64,000 nt of DNA from Brockia lithotrophica (GCF_003633725.1 NZ_RBIJ01000005.1:1-64000); one strand, 5' to 3'; positions 17,466 to 27,087 are shown, counted from the stretch's first letter. Notes: generated by a model from the letters alone, not told the origin. Made by a program: numbers and translations.

Positions 17466-18340
17466 CCGATCTCACCTGCCCGTTCGGCAGCACTCAAGGT
17501 ATACCACCCGAACCCCACGGTCCCCGGACCTACGTGTGCGGCGATGACCGGCGGAAACGTGCGGAGGACGAGCTCGACTTTGTCGCCGTAACGCCCCCGC
17601 AAATCTTCTACCCAGCGGCTCGCCTCTTCTGCCATGGCGCAGTGGATCACACCCACGCGGGCGAAATCGACATCTGCCAAAGCGCGGTCAAGTTCTGCAA
17701 ACACGCGCGCCTTCGCACGGGCGAACGTTCGTTCCTTGTCGAACGGGACGAGTTTCCCGTCCTCAAAGGTGATGATCGGCTTGATGCGGAGGAGTGAACC
17801 TACGATGTACTCCGCACGCGTGAGGCGGCCTCCGCGGTGCAAATGGGAGATGTCGTCTACGACGAAGAGGGCGCGCAGGCGCGACGCCACCTCGTTCATC
17901 CAGCGGACGACGACTTCCACGGGCTTTCCCGCCCGGTGAAGGCGCATCCCCTCTTCGAGGATCCATACCATGGGGTGGACAGTCATCTTGGAGTCCACGG
18001 CGTAGAGGGGAAACCCGACCATCTCCGCTGCCTTCACCGAAGTCGCCCAAGTTCCGCTTAAGCCAGAGGAAATGTGGACGGCGATGCCTAGGTCGTAGGA
18101 GGCTTTGAGGCGCGTGTAGAGCTCTACGAATTCCCCGATCGTAGGTTGGGTCGTCGTCGGCAGGACGCGCTCTTCTCGGAGGCGGCGGAGGAATTCCTCT
18201 TCGCCGATGTCGAGGTTTTCCCGGTAGGCCTTTTCTCCAAAGACGACGGACAAGTAGACGATGTGCACGTCGTTCGCGCGGGCGAATTCGGGGTCGATGT
18301 TCGACGTGGAATCGATGATCCACGCGATGCGCTCGCCCAT
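17462..18340 (-). CDS. degV: DegV-family fatty-acid-binding protein
   Basis: DegV/FakB proteins bind a fatty acid and present it to a fatty-acid kinase for acyl-phosphate formation. The 292-residue protein has the DegV pattern: an N-terminal WIIDSTSNID, the Thr-rich TTTQPTIGEF, and the SSGLSGTW ligand segment. Start is ATG 18340 with AAGGA ten bases upstream, although the frame is open to 18394. In B. subtilis degV follows degS-degU; here a GGDEF gene lies between. Its stop codon overlaps the proposed mnmA start. Confidence 0.9.
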   Translation of the reverse strand: MGERIAWIIDSTSNIDPEFARANDVHIVYLSVVFGEKAYRENLDIGEEEFLRRLREERVLPTTTQPTIGEFVELYTRLKASYDLGIAVHISSGLSGTWATSVKAAEMVGFPLYAVDSKMTVHPMVWILEEGMRLHRAGKPVEVVVRWMNEVASRLRALFVVDDISHLHRGGRLTRAEYIVGSLLRIKPIITFEDGKLVPFDKERTFARAKARVFAELDRALADVDFARVGVIHCAMAEEASRWVEDLRGRYGDKVELVLRTFPPVIAAHVGPGTVGFGWYTLSAAERAGEIG

Positions 18341-18390
18341 GGAGTCACCGTCCTTCGACAGGCATTCGTTCGCAGCGCGAAACTCTGGGT

Positions 18391-19461
18391 TCACGGTGGA
18401 GCTTGGTTTGCGCTGGCGATGCGGTTGCGGCCCCGGCGCTTCGCCCCCAGGTACATGGCCCGGTCGGCACGGTGGATGAGGCCGGCAACGTCATCGGCAT
18501 GTTCGGGAAACGTGGCAACCCCGATAGACACCGTCACCCGGGGCGGATCGAGATCGGGGGTGGGAGAGGGAAGCTCGAGTCGGGCCACCCCGCCGCGCAG
18601 GCGCTCGGCGACGCGCAACGCCGCAGCGTGGTCCGTTCGTGGCAAAAGTACGAGGAACTCCTCTCCCCCGTATCGGGCGAGGACGTCTTCCTTGCGCGTC
18701 ATTCCCTTGAGGAGCGCTGCAAGCTGGCGGAGAAGTTCGTTCCCCATCTCGTGCCCGTACGTGTCGTTAAAGCGCTTGAAGAAGTCGATGTCGAGGAGGA
18801 GGAGGCTCACCTGCTCGCCCCGCTCACGCGCCGCCCGAAGCACGCGTTCGCCGATCTCGCGGAAGGGGCCGAAGAGGAGAAATCCCGTGAGGGCATCGCG
18901 CTGCGTTTCGGCTTCTTCCTCGAGTAGGTGGCGTACCCGGACGAGGACGTCCTCCAGAAGTCGGGCCGCAAAGCGCAAACGCCGCTCTTCGCGAGACGTG
19001 AACGGGCGGAAAGACGGGCGCAAAAAGACGAGCGTACCCCCATCTTCCCACCGGGCGGCGAGGACAGCGTAAGGGCCTACGACGGTTTGAAGGAGGAAAC
19101 GCCGGACTTGGCCGCGGCTTAAGCTCCCGCTTTCGAGAACTCGAGACTGCAATTCGCGGCAGAAAACCCCTTCGCGGTCTCTCCCCCACCCGAGGGCGTC
19201 CGCGTGCTTCCCGACGTAGCACTCGTCGCCTTCGGAAAGGTAGAGAGAAAAATCGAAGGGAAAGATCTTCTCGAACTCCGCAAAGGCCCGCGCGACAAAC
19301 CTCTCTTCGTCGGGGGAGGAGTGAAGTTCCGCAAGAAGGCGGTGCAGGCGTGCGTATACCTCTGCCTCTTCTCGCCAAAGGTTCCACGTAAGGGCTCCCC
19401 CTGCGGCAAGCGCCAGAGCTCCCCCGCCCAAACACGCTAGAGAAAGCACTCCGGGTTCCAT
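18391..19461 (-). CDS. Membrane-anchored diguanylate cyclase
   Basis: The 356-residue protein starts at ATG 19461 (GAGG about ten bases upstream), has one N-terminal membrane helix (LACLGGGALALAAGGAL), a middle region of GAF-like appearance (about 30-185), then a GGDEF domain with the active-site motif GGEEF at 265-269. An inhibitory I-site RKED lies at 256-259, exactly five residues before it, so feedback inhibition by cyclic di-GMP is likely. It should make cyclic di-GMP from two GTP. The gene is placed 11 bases after degU and before degV, so it is likely co-expressed with the DegS-DegU system. Confidence 0.92.
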   Translation of the reverse strand: MEPGVLSLACLGGGALALAAGGALTWNLWREEAEVYARLHRLLAELHSSPDEERFVARAFAEFEKIFPFDFSLYLSEGDECYVGKHADALGWGRDREGVFCRELQSRVLESGSLSRGQVRRFLLQTVVGPYAVLAARWEDGGTLVFLRPSFRPFTSREERRLRFAARLLEDVLVRVRHLLEEEAETQRDALTGFLLFGPFREIGERVLRAARERGEQVSLLLLDIDFFKRFNDTYGHEMGNELLRQLAALLKGMTRKEDVLARYGGEEFLVLLPRTDHAAALRVAERLRGGVARLELPSPTPDLDPPRVTVSIGVATFPEHADDVAGLIHRADRAMYLGAKRRGRNRIASANQAPP

Positions 19462-19472
19462 GGCCCGATGCC

Positions 19473-20201
19473 TCACGTCTTGCCCGCGGCGTCGCTTTCG
19501 CCGACGCGGCGGACGTAGTGGAGGGCTTCGATGGCGAGCTTGGTTCGCTCGCTGATGTTCAACTTGATCCGAATGCTCGCAAGGTGGTTCTTGACCGTCT
19601 TTTCGCTGATCCCGAGCCGTTTGCCGATCTCCCCGTTGGACAGCCCTTCGGCCATGAGGAGGAGGATGTCGCGCTCGCGCGCGGTTAGGCGTTCCCATCG
19701 TTCTCCAAGGACAGAATCTCGTTCGGCGGGAGAAGGAGCGCTGCTCGCGCGCGCCGGGCGCTCTTGAAGCGAAAGACGGCGAAGCTCAGCGATCACGTAC
19801 CCGGCGAGCCGCGGATGGAGGTACGCACCCCCGGCGTGTACGGCGCGCACGGCGGAGACGAGCGTCTGGGCGTCGATCTCCTTGAGGAGGTAGCCGTCCG
19901 CCCCGGCAAGCAAAGCGCGTCGCACGTACTCCTCGTCGTCGTGAATGGAGAGCACGATCACGCGCGTGGGAAGTTGCAGGGCTCGGATCTTACGCGTGGC
20001 CTCGATTCCGTTCATTTCCGGCATGTTGATGTCCATGAGGACGACGTCGGGGGTGAGAAGCGCCGCCTTGTCTACGGCCTCGTGGCCGCTTCGGGCTTCC
20101 CCCACGATCGTAAATCCCTCTTCCTGGCCCAAGATGTGGCGCAACCCCTCGCGGAAGAGGGCGTGGTCGTCCGCCAAGAGGATCGTAATGCGCTCATTCA
20201 C
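19473..20201 (-). CDS. degU: DegU-type response regulator
   Basis: This 242-residue NarL/FixJ-family regulator has a receiver domain (acidic pair Asp11-Asp12, phospho-acceptor Asp57 in VVLMDINMPEMNG) and a C-terminal LuxR-type helix-turn-helix (LTARERDILLLMAEGLSNGE, then GISEKTVKNHL). A long linker joins them, as in DegU. I chose GTG 20201, eight bases after AAGGAGG, because that ribosome site overlaps the degS stop. In Bacillus DegU controls motility, competence, exoenzymes and biofilm genes; the regulon here is unknown. Confidence 0.94.
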   Translation of the reverse strand: MNERITILLADDHALFREGLRHILGQEEGFTIVGEARSGHEAVDKAALLTPDVVLMDINMPEMNGIEATRKIRALQLPTRVIVLSIHDDEEYVRRALLAGADGYLLKEIDAQTLVSAVRAVHAGGAYLHPRLAGYVIAELRRLSLQERPARASSAPSPAERDSVLGERWERLTARERDILLLMAEGLSNGEIGKRLGISEKTVKNHLASIRIKLNISERTKLAIEALHYVRRVGESDAAGKT

Positions 20202-20215
20202 GCAGGAACCCTCCT

Positions 20216-21370
20216 TCATTCGCCGACGTCCCTCGGGATCTCCACCGTCACGATTGTCCCGCGGCCGGGCTCGCTCAGGACGTTGGCCTTCCCACCGACG
20301 AGCTTTGCGCGTTCGACGATTCCCATGAGTCCGTACGTCCCCCGCCCATCCCGCACCTTTTCGGGTACGAACCCCCTTCCGTCGTCGGCTACCGTTGCCC
20401 GAACGACGTGGGGGAGAAACGCGATCTCCACGGAGACGTTCCGCGCCTCTGCATGCTTGATCGCATTGGCCACCGCCTCTTGCACGATGCGAAACAAGGC
20501 GATCTCCACGGGACCGGACAGGCGTTGCTCTTCGCCGACGACGTGGAGTTCCACGGCAGGAAACCCCTCACGTCGGTACATCTCCAAATGCTTGGATAGG
20601 GCGGAAACGAGGCCAAGGTCGTCGAGATGCATGGGCCTTAGGTCGTAAATCACCTTGCGCACGTCGGCGAGGGCGGCGCGCAAGATTTCCCGGAGAGAAC
20701 GCAACTCCTCTGCGGCGAGGGCGGCATCGCCTTCGCGGATTCGCCTTTCCACCAGTTCGACCTTGAGCAGGGCGAGGGCCAAACTTTGGGCGGGGCCGTC
20801 GTGAATGTCGCGGGCTATACGACGCCGTTCTTCTTCCTGCGCCTCGATTACCTTAAACCCGAAGAGCTGCCGCGAAAGGGCCGACTGAACTGCCTCGGAC
20901 ATGCGCGCGAGGTCGCCCTTGAGATAGTCGAGCACCACGCTCATCTGGAGGAGGATGGACTCCGCCTTGTCGATCGTGCGCAAGAGGTTCTTGTACCGCT
21001 GTTCGAGCTCGTCACGGCGCTTTCGCAGGAGCTTTTCGCGTTCCTGTCCGAACTGGAGCGTCGCGAGCATCTCGCTCGCCGCCTCGTACGCCTCGCGGAT
21101 GTCGCGTTCCGAGTAGCGGGAAAAGTTCCTGCTCACCTCGACGAGGCGCTGGCGGAGCTTGCGGTATTCCCGCTCGCGTCGGTCGTTTTCGGCGATGAGG
21201 AACTCGATCTCCCGCTTGAGCTTTGCGAGTTCCTCTTCGACGGTCCGGCTTTCTTCCCGCGCCTGCTCCGCGATGTCGAAGACCTGGGCCTTTGCCGCCT
21301 CCATCGTGCGCACGGTGTGGTCGAGGATGCGCTCCAGCGTTTCCAGGGCAGGAAACGTCCCTTCCTCCAT
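20216..21370 (-). CDS. degS: DegS-type sensor histidine kinase
   Basis: A cytoplasmic sensor kinase of 384 residues, nearly the same length as B. subtilis DegS. An N-terminal coiled-coil sensor region (about 1-170) has DegS-like phrases such as LVEVSRNFSRYSERDIREAY. The HisKA_3 dimerisation motif EERRRIARDIHDGPAQSLA carries phospho-His190, and an HATPase domain follows with NAIKHA and DDGRGF. No membrane segments are present, as in DegS. The start is ATG 21370; the open frame continues far upstream as noise over metK. It phosphorylates the DegU-type regulator encoded immediately downstream. Confidence 0.94.
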   Translation of the reverse strand: MEEGTFPALETLERILDHTVRTMEAAKAQVFDIAEQAREESRTVEEELAKLKREIEFLIAENDRREREYRKLRQRLVEVSRNFSRYSERDIREAYEAASEMLATLQFGQEREKLLRKRRDELEQRYKNLLRTIDKAESILLQMSVVLDYLKGDLARMSEAVQSALSRQLFGFKVIEAQEEERRRIARDIHDGPAQSLALALLKVELVERRIREGDAALAAEELRSLREILRAALADVRKVIYDLRPMHLDDLGLVSALSKHLEMYRREGFPAVELHVVGEEQRLSGPVEIALFRIVQEAVANAIKHAEARNVSVEIAFLPHVVRATVADDGRGFVPEKVRDGRGTYGLMGIVERAKLVGGKANVLSEPGRGTIVTVEIPRDVGE

Positions 21371-21446
21371 CCCGTTGCCCCCGCAGCATGCCTTTGTGCA
21401 CGATTCTACCACAAGTGCCCGCCCGGGCGGCAAAAGGCCAGAATGA

Positions 21447-21473
21447 GAAAGCCCGGCACGTGTCGTGCCGGGC
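21447..21473 (-). terminator. Terminator of metK
   Basis: On the minus strand a 9-bp stem (GCCCGGCAC / GTGCCGGGC, five-base loop) is followed by TTTCTC. It lies 32 bases after the metK stop and before degS. Confidence 0.85.
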
Positions 21474-21504
21474 GGGGGATGTGCCACAGCCTTGGAGGAA
21501 CCCT

Positions 21505-22725
21505 TTAGCGACCCCCACGGGCCGAAAGCCAAGCCTCGGCCGCGCGGCGGAGTACCTCGGCGCGGTCCGTCCGTTCCCACGGGACGTCCAGGTCCTCTCG
21601 GCCGAAGTGCCCGTAAGCCGCCAGGTTCCGGTAGATCGGCCTCCGCAGGTCGAAGTCGCGGATGATCGCGCCGGGGCGGAGGTCGAAGTGTTCGCGCACG
21701 AGCTCGACGAGCTTCGCATCGGGAATGCGGCCGGTGCCGTACGTATCCACGCGGATGGAAATGGGATGCGCCACGCCGATGGCGTAGGAAATCTGCACCT
21801 CCGCGCGGTCCGCAAGACCTGCAGCGACGATGTTCTTGGCGACGTAGCGGGCGGCGTAGGCCGCAGACCGGTCGACCTTCGTCGGATCCTTGCCGGAAAA
21901 CGCGCCGCCGCCGTGGCGGGCGTATCCGCCGTAGGTATCTACGATCACTTTGCGTCCCGTCAGGCCGGCATCTCCCTGAGGCCCCCCGATGACGAAGCGC
22001 CCGGTCGGGTTGATGAAAAAGCGCGTACGCTCGTCGAGGAATTCCCGGGGGATCACCGGCCCCACGACGTGCTCGAGCAGGTCCTCCTTGAGCACTTCGT
22101 ACGGAACGTCGGGGTCGTGCTGGGCCGAGATGACCACCGTATCGATACGCACGGGGCGATGGCCCTCGTATTCTACGGTCACCTGGGTCTTTCCGTCGGG
22201 ACGAAGGTACGCGAGAAGGCCGCTCTTCCGCACCTCCGCCAGGCGACGGGCGAGGCGGTGGGCCAAGTCGATAGGAAGCGGCATGAGCGTCGGCGTTTCG
22301 TTTACGGCGAAGCCGAAGACCATACCCTGGTCTCCCGCCCCGATGCGCTCGGCTTCGTCTTCCGCTCCTCGGTCGCGCGCTTCCCACGCACGATCCACAC
22401 CCATGGCGATGTCTGGCGACTGCTCCTTGAGCGACACGAGGACGGCACACGACGTCGCGTCGCAGCCGTACGCGGGATCCGTATAGCCGACTTCGTGGAT
22501 CACCTGGCGCGCGATGTTGGCCACGTCTACGCGCGCCTTCGAGCTGATCTCCCCGAAGATGAAGACGAGTCCGCCCGTGGCCACCGTTTCGCAGGCGACG
22601 CGGGCGAAAGGATCTTCGCGCAGGTATGCGTCGAGCACCGCGTCGGAAATCTGATCACAGAGTTTGTCGGGATGGCCCTCGGTGACGGACTCGGAGGTGA
22701 AGTAGTGCCGTTCACCCGTGTCCAC
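21505..22725 (-). CDS. metK: S-adenosylmethionine synthetase
   Basis: MetK joins methionine and ATP into S-adenosylmethionine. The 406-residue protein has the expected motifs [32 protein letters not shown], the phosphate loop [20 protein letters not shown] and the C-terminal [11 protein letters not shown]. Translation starts at GTG 22725 behind GAGAGGAGGG. A near-perfect sigma-A promoter lies about 100 bases upstream. The short leader of about 95 bases has no room or signature for an S-box riboswitch, unlike metK of many Bacillales. A strong terminator makes the gene monocistronic. Confidence 0.98.
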   Translation of the reverse strand: MDTGERHYFTSESVTEGHPDKLCDQISDAVLDAYLREDPFARVACETVATGGLVFIFGEISSKARVDVANIARQVIHEVGYTDPAYGCDATSCAVLVSLKEQSPDIAMGVDRAWEARDRGAEDEAERIGAGDQGMVFGFAVNETPTLMPLPIDLAHRLARRLAEVRKSGLLAYLRPDGKTQVTVEYEGHRPVRIDTVVISAQHDPDVPYEVLKEDLLEHVVGPVIPREFLDERTRFFINPTGRFVIGGPQGDAGLTGRKVIVDTYGGYARHGGGAFSGKDPTKVDRSAAYAARYVAKNIVAAGLADRAEVQISYAIGVAHPISIRVDTYGTGRIPDAKLVELVREHFDLRPGAIIRDFDLRRPIYRNLAAYGHFGREDLDVPWERTDRAEVLRRAAEAWLSARGGR

Positions 22726-22827
22726 AAAGATCCCTCCTCTCGTTACTTCTGTTGTTCTCTCGCCCTCCTCGCAAGTATGCGCAAACGAATTGCGAACGCG
22801 ATCTCTTTGGGGGGAGAAGTCGCGTCA

Positions 22828-22856
22828 AGTATAGTCAAGCCCTTCGGGGGTGTCAA
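22828..22856 (-). promoter_or_regulatory. Sigma-A promoter for metK
   Basis: On the minus strand consensus TTGACA (22856-22851) and TATACT (22833-22828) are spaced by 17 bases, with a start expected near 22821. The -35 box overlaps the last codons of tatC. Confidence 0.9.
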
Positions 22857-23659
22857 GAAAGAGGCGGGGAGCTCTCTCCGGCGGTCGAAGAGGGAGGACG
22901 GTCGAGAAAGCGCGTCGAAAAAATCCCCGCTTCGTAGAGGAGGATCAAGGGCACGGCCCCCGAAAGGTGGGCCAAGATGTCCGGCGGGGTGATCATGGAA
23001 GCCGTTACGTACAGAATGAAGTAGGCGTACTTTCGGTAGCGGCGGTACACGGCGGGCTTTACCCATCCCAGGCGGGCCAAGGTGTACATGACGAGCGGCG
23101 TCTCGAAAAAAAAGGCCATGGGAAGCGACAGGCCCACCATGAAGGCGAAGTAGCGCTGCACGCTGTAGTACGGCTCGATGTGGAACGCCTGACTCAAAGT
23201 CAGGGTGAAGCGAAACAAAAACGGAAAGAAGACAAAAAGCCCGAAGAAGAGCCCAAGGACGAAGAGGAAAAAGGCGATGAACACGTAGCGAAACCCGCGG
23301 AAGGGACGTCCCGTGACCGAAGCGTAGACGAAGAGGGCCTCGCGAACGACAAGGGGGATGAGGCAGGCGATGGCGATCACGTTGCTCAGGAGGAAGTACA
23401 CCTGAAAGCCGTCCATGGGGGCAAGCACGTAGAGGGTGATCTCAGGGCGAAAGAGCCGATACAGGTGCGGAGCCCCGAAGAACCCGAGTACGAGGAAGGC
23501 CGCGTACCCTACGAGGAGACGGATGAGCGACTTCCTCAACGCCGGGCCGTATAGGCGGAGCCATTCTGCCAGGGACTCCCGACCTGCGGCCACGATGTCG
23601 CGGCGGAAGCGCCGCCGGAGATACCGTTGCCCGGCCCGCACGAGAAGTTGCCAGGGCAT
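22853..23659 (-). CDS. tatC: Twin-arginine translocase subunit TatC
   Basis: TatC is the membrane receptor of the Tat pathway, which exports folded proteins with twin-arginine signals. The 268-residue protein has six predicted membrane helices, the conserved first-loop Pro-rich region before GFQVYFLLS, FFETPLVMYTLARLGWV, and the late ITPPDILAHLSGAVPLILLY. The N-terminus (about 1-35) is unusually basic. Start ATG 23659 follows a GGAGGAAGG site. No tatA lies beside it, so the partner subunit must be elsewhere. Confidence 0.93.
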   Translation of the reverse strand: MPWQLLVRAGQRYLRRRFRRDIVAAGRESLAEWLRLYGPALRKSLIRLLVGYAAFLVLGFFGAPHLYRLFRPEITLYVLAPMDGFQVYFLLSNVIAIACLIPLVVREALFVYASVTGRPFRGFRYVFIAFFLFVLGLFFGLFVFFPFLFRFTLTLSQAFHIEPYYSVQRYFAFMVGLSLPMAFFFETPLVMYTLARLGWVKPAVYRRYRKYAYFILYVTASMITPPDILAHLSGAVPLILLYEAGIFSTRFLDRPPSSTAGESSPPLS

Positions 23660-23690
23660 GACCCTTCCTCCTTCTCCGCCGCTGCGCCGG

Positions 23691-24572
23691 CTAGGCGGGA
23701 AATTCTTCGCGCGCCAAAGCGAGGGCGCCGAGCACCCCCGAACGATCTCCCAAGGCCGGCGGCACGAGGTACGTCTCCGCGTGCATTGGGGCGTCGAAAG
23801 AAGTATACCCCGCCAGAAGAGCGGAGAACTTGGCGCGTACCAGCCGAAGCACGACCGGACGGCTTCCTACTCCGCCTCCGAGGACGATCCTCTCGGGGGC
23901 GTAGGCGTACGTCACCGCAAGGAGGCCGTGGGCGACGTAGTGGGCGACCGTGGGCCATACGGGGTCGTCTTCGGCGAGTTCTTCGCCCCGCCTTCCCGTC
24001 CGCCGTTCCACCGCAAAACCAGAGGCCAGTCCCTCCCAGCAAGACCTGTGGTACGGACATGCTCCGGGAAAATCGTCCCCATCGGCACGCGGGAGAAAGA
24101 TGTGTCCGAACTCCGGGTGCCCGCCTCCGCCGACAAACCTACCCCGCTCTACGTAAGCCACGCCGATCCCCGTCCCTACCGTGACGTAGGCGAGGGAACG
24201 AAGTCCGACCCCAGAACCGAGGTGCAGCTCCCCCCACGCGGCGGCGGCGACGTCGGTGACCACGCGCACGGGGGCGCCGAGGACCTCTTCCAGGCGGGCA
24301 CGCAAGGGAAATCCCTGCCAACCGGGCTTCGGCGTGGCCCGGAGCACACCGTAGTCCGGGCGTTCCGGAACGACGCCGACGGGGCCAAAGCTTCCCAGCC
24401 CCACGGCGACCAACGGATATGCGGCGAGCGTTTCCGCAACGCGACGGACGGTCCGCTCGGGATCTTCCGTTGGGATGCGGCATGTGCAGAGGGGAGGACC
24501 CGACCGTCCGCCTACGGCGAGGAGCCACTTCGTCCCCCCGGCTTCGATGCCCGCCCAATACCTACCTACCAT
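23691..24572 (-). CDS. ROK-family sugar kinase (fructokinase-like)
   Basis: The 293-residue protein begins with the ROK phosphate motif GIEAGGTKW, has the sugar-binding GTGIGVAYV and the zinc region HPEFGHIFL with following Cys residues (PGACPYHRSCWEGL), a combination typical of fructo-/mannokinases such as GmuE. It should phosphorylate a hexose with ATP. Start ATG 24572 gives the proper N-terminus behind GGGGGTG; extension upstream is shadow of galU. It lies 35 bases after galU. The substrate cannot be fixed from the sequence. Confidence 0.9.
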   Translation of the reverse strand: MVGRYWAGIEAGGTKWLLAVGGRSGPPLCTCRIPTEDPERTVRRVAETLAAYPLVAVGLGSFGPVGVVPERPDYGVLRATPKPGWQGFPLRARLEEVLGAPVRVVTDVAAAAWGELHLGSGVGLRSLAYVTVGTGIGVAYVERGRFVGGGGHPEFGHIFLPRADGDDFPGACPYHRSCWEGLASGFAVERRTGRRGEELAEDDPVWPTVAHYVAHGLLAVTYAYAPERIVLGGGVGSRPVVLRLVRAKFSALLAGYTSFDAPMHAETYLVPPALGDRSGVLGALALAREEFPA

Positions 24573-24607
24573 CCCGCGCACCCCCGGGAACGACTGCGGC
24601 CGCGGAG

Positions 24608-25528
24608 CTACTCCCGCGCCGAACGACCCCGCCCACTTCCCCGCGGAGAAAGCTCCTCCCGCTCGCGGCGAATGCGTTCCTCGAGGAAGCGGAGCAAGGG
24701 AGCCCTCAGGTCTTCCCGCCGCAGGGCGAATTCGATGGAAGTGATGAGGTAATCGAGCTTCTCGCCTACGTCGAAGCGCTCGCCTTCGATCACGTACGCG
24801 TATACCGCCTCGTGTTCGTTGAGGCGGGCGATGGCGTCCGTGAGCTGGATTTCGCCGCCCCGCCCCGGAGGAAGTTCGTCGAGGATGGCGAAAATACGCG
24901 GCGTGAGGACGTATCGGCCTACGATCCCCAAATTCGAAGGGGCTTCTTCCGGGGAGGGTTTCTCCACGAGCCCTTCCACGGCGTAAAGCCCGGGAGCGAT
25001 TTCCTTCCCGGCAATCACCCCGTAGCGATGGATTTCTTCCGAAGGAACCGGACGCACGGCGAGGATCGAGGCGCGGTACCGCTCGTAAAGGTCGAGGAGT
25101 TGGCGGAGACCCGGCTTTTCGGCGACGATGAGGTCGTCGCCGAGAAGCACGGCAAAGGGTTCGTCGCCGACGAATTTCCGCGCCGACCATACGGCATGCC
25201 CCAACCCTCGGGGTTCCTTTTGCCGGATGTAGTGGATGTCCGCTAGTTCAGAAGAGCGGAGGACCTCCTTGAGGAGGTCTTCCTTCCCTCGGGCCCGCAA
25301 AATCGCCTCGAGTTCCAGGTTGCGGTCGAAGTGGTCCTCGATGGCCCGCTTTCCCTTTCCGGTCACGACGATGATGTCCTCGATGCCCGATGCCGCCGCC
25401 TCTTCGACGATGTACTGGATCGTCGGTTTGTCGACGATGGGAAGCATCTCCTTGGGCATGGCCTTCGTCGCGGGAAGAAAGCGCGTCCCCAGGCCAGCCG
25501 CAGGAATGATGGCCTTGCGCACCTTCAT
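24608..25528 (-). CDS. galU: UTP-glucose-1-phosphate uridylyltransferase
   Basis: GalU/GtaB makes UDP-glucose from UTP and glucose-1-phosphate for glycolipids, teichoic-acid glucosylation and polysaccharides. The 306-residue protein has the nucleotide signature [20 protein letters not shown], the VEKP motif, and GEIQLTDAI. Its ATG overlaps the fabZ stop (ATGA), so it is translationally coupled to fabZ. The C-terminal 20 residues are a basic, low-complexity tail. Confidence 0.95.
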   Translation of the reverse strand: MKVRKAIIPAAGLGTRFLPATKAMPKEMLPIVDKPTIQYIVEEAAASGIEDIIVVTGKGKRAIEDHFDRNLELEAILRARGKEDLLKEVLRSSELADIHYIRQKEPRGLGHAVWSARKFVGDEPFAVLLGDDLIVAEKPGLRQLLDLYERYRASILAVRPVPSEEIHRYGVIAGKEIAPGLYAVEGLVEKPSPEEAPSNLGIVGRYVLTPRIFAILDELPPGRGGEIQLTDAIARLNEHEAVYAYVIEGERFDVGEKLDYLITSIEFALRREDLRAPLLRFLEERIRREREELSPRGSGRGRSARE

Positions 25529-25992
25529 CGGGCATCCACCCCTTCGGAAGCTCGAGCCTCTCGGGGGACGAGGCCGAAGGAAAGTTCGCCCTCGGCAGCA
25601 ACTTCCCCCTCTACACTCGCCTTTCCGTATCCCTTTCCGGCCCTACCGCGCTGCCAGAGGAGCTCGACCTCCAGACGTAGGACGTCGCCGGGAACCACGG
25701 GGCGGCGGAAACGAAAGCGGTCGATCCCGCCGAACATCGCGAGCAGATTTCGATCCCTTTGGCTTTCGAGGACGAGGAGCGCACCCACCTGCGCAAGAGC
25801 TTCGACGACGAGCACACCGGGGTACACGGGGTACCCGGGGAAGTGCCCGGAGAGAACCGGATCGCTCATGGAAACCGCCTTGATCCCCACGGCACGCCGC
25901 CCGGGATCCAACTCGAGAATTCGGTCCACGAGGAGAAACGGCGGACGGTGGGGCAAAATCTCCGTGATCCACGAGACATCCCGCACGCGCAT
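25525..25992 (-). CDS. fabZ: 3-hydroxyacyl-[ACP] dehydratase FabZ
   Basis: FabZ removes water from 3-hydroxyacyl-ACP during fatty-acid elongation. The 155-residue hot-dog-fold protein has the motif [13 protein letters not shown] and the catalytic region [20 protein letters not shown] (His and the later Glu). Start ATG 25992 is behind GAAGGGAG. It follows epuA by 31 bases in the order found in Bacillus (mbl-flhO-flhP-epuA-fabZ). Confidence 0.95.
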   Translation of the reverse strand: MRVRDVSWITEILPHRPPFLLVDRILELDPGRRAVGIKAVSMSDPVLSGHFPGYPVYPGVLVVEALAQVGALLVLESQRDRNLLAMFGGIDRFRFRRPVVPGDVLRLEVELLWQRGRAGKGYGKASVEGEVAAEGELSFGLVPREARASEGVDAR

Positions 25993-26023
25993 CGACTCCC
26001 TTCCCGATCCGGATGGAAACCGC

Positions 26024-26254
26024 TCAAAGCGACGTGAGAAAGCGGAAGAGGTGCCCCCAGGTACTCCCAGAAAAGAATCCGAGGACGGACCCCTTTCCGA
26101 AAACGACGTACCCGAGAAACACCCCGCCTACGAAGGCGAGCGTCCAGACGAGGAGGACGGCGAGCGCCGCAACCCTCCCCCAACGAATTTGCCTCCGGGG
26201 GGAGCGCCCCTGCGGGGGTGTACGCGACGGAGGACCCGACGTCGCCTGTGGCAT
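26024..26254 (-). CDS. epuA: EpuA-like small membrane protein
   Basis: The 76-residue protein has a Pro/Arg-rich cytoplasmic N-terminus, a single membrane helix (VAALAVLLVWTLAFVGGVFL) and a short tail GYVVFGKGSVLGFF with STWGHLF. This layout and the place between flhP and fabZ fit the EpuA family, often mislabelled as an RNA polymerase beta-like subunit. Start ATG 26254 is behind GGAGGTAG. The function is unknown. Confidence 0.75.
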   Translation of the reverse strand: MPQATSGPPSRTPPQGRSPRRQIRWGRVAALAVLLVWTLAFVGGVFLGYVVFGKGSVLGFFSGSTWGHLFRFLTSL

Positions 26255-26259
26255 CGCAT

Positions 26260-27021
26260 CTACCTCCGAACGAGATCGGCGGCCATCCCCGCAAAGGCGT
26301 CCGCAACGCCCAACGTCCGGGCCGCCAGGGAAAGGTAGCGCGCCGCGGGAAGCGTTCGGGCGAGCACTTCCGCGTCGCCGGGAACCCCACGAACTCCTTG
26401 GCGAACAGCCACGGGAAGCGAAAACTCGAGAACGCCTGCGCCGGACGCGTAAAGGCCGTCCCCTATCGGGCGCAAGGCGTCGGGATTGGCAAGGCGTCCC
26501 ACGGCAATGCGCGCGAGGAAGCGTTCGCCCCCTCCCTCCCGTACGAATACCCTTCCTTCTCCGTCCACGCGAAATGCCGCCCCGGGAGGAAGGACGAGCG
26601 GCTCGCCACCCTCCGCGAGCAAAACGTACCGCCCTACCGCGAGGCGATCTCCGTCCGCACCGGGAATACGCGTCAGGGAAAGGGTGGGGGCGTACACCAC
26701 CTCACCCCCGTCCGTCGACCGAAGGGCGAACCACCCCCCGTCTTCGGCAAAGAGGTCGGTTGCACTTCCGGTTTCCACGGGAATTCTCCGATCTTCCCCA
26801 AGCGGCGTAGCGGCCAAGCGGATCCCCGCGCCCAGGTACACACCGCGCGGGTCGCTTTCCGGAGGCAAGAGGGTAAACCGAAGTCCGGGGTTTTCTTCGA
26901 GAACCGCCTCCCGCGGCAGCGCCCCGGGGGTGTCGAGGTTGGCGATGCGGTGCGCGAGAACGTCGAGCTGGCGATAGCCGGCAACCAATCCCTGAACGGA
27001 CAGTGCGAAGCTTCGCTCCAC
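26260..27021 (-). CDS. flhP: Flagellar basal-body rod-like protein FlhP
   Basis: The 253-residue protein belongs to the FlgG/FlgF rod family. The N-terminus after GTG 27021 has a rod-type helix with ANLDTPGA replacing the classic N-N-(I/L)-A-N-x-(N/D)-T-x-G pattern, and the C-terminus ends with a helix of the heptad type. In B. subtilis FlhO and FlhP complete the distal rod. No other flagellar genes are visible here, so whether the organism is motile remains open. It is separated from flhO by 66 bases. Confidence 0.87.
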   Translation of the reverse strand: MERSFALSVQGLVAGYRQLDVLAHRIANLDTPGALPREAVLEENPGLRFTLLPPESDPRGVYLGAGIRLAATPLGEDRRIPVETGSATDLFAEDGGWFALRSTDGGEVVYAPTLSLTRIPGADGDRLAVGRYVLLAEGGEPLVLPPGAAFRVDGEGRVFVREGGGERFLARIAVGRLANPDALRPIGDGLYASGAGVLEFSLPVAVRQGVRGVPGDAEVLARTLPAARYLSLAARTLGVADAFAGMAADLVRR

Positions 27022-27087
27022 GGGTAGAGGCCCCCTTCTCCTCTTCTCTCCCACATCGGGGATTCCTTCTTCGGGCCGAGGATCCGA

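Noticed and set aside
22726-22850. SAM riboswitch upstream of metK
   Set aside because: The leader after the promoter is too short and lacks the expected helices and terminator.
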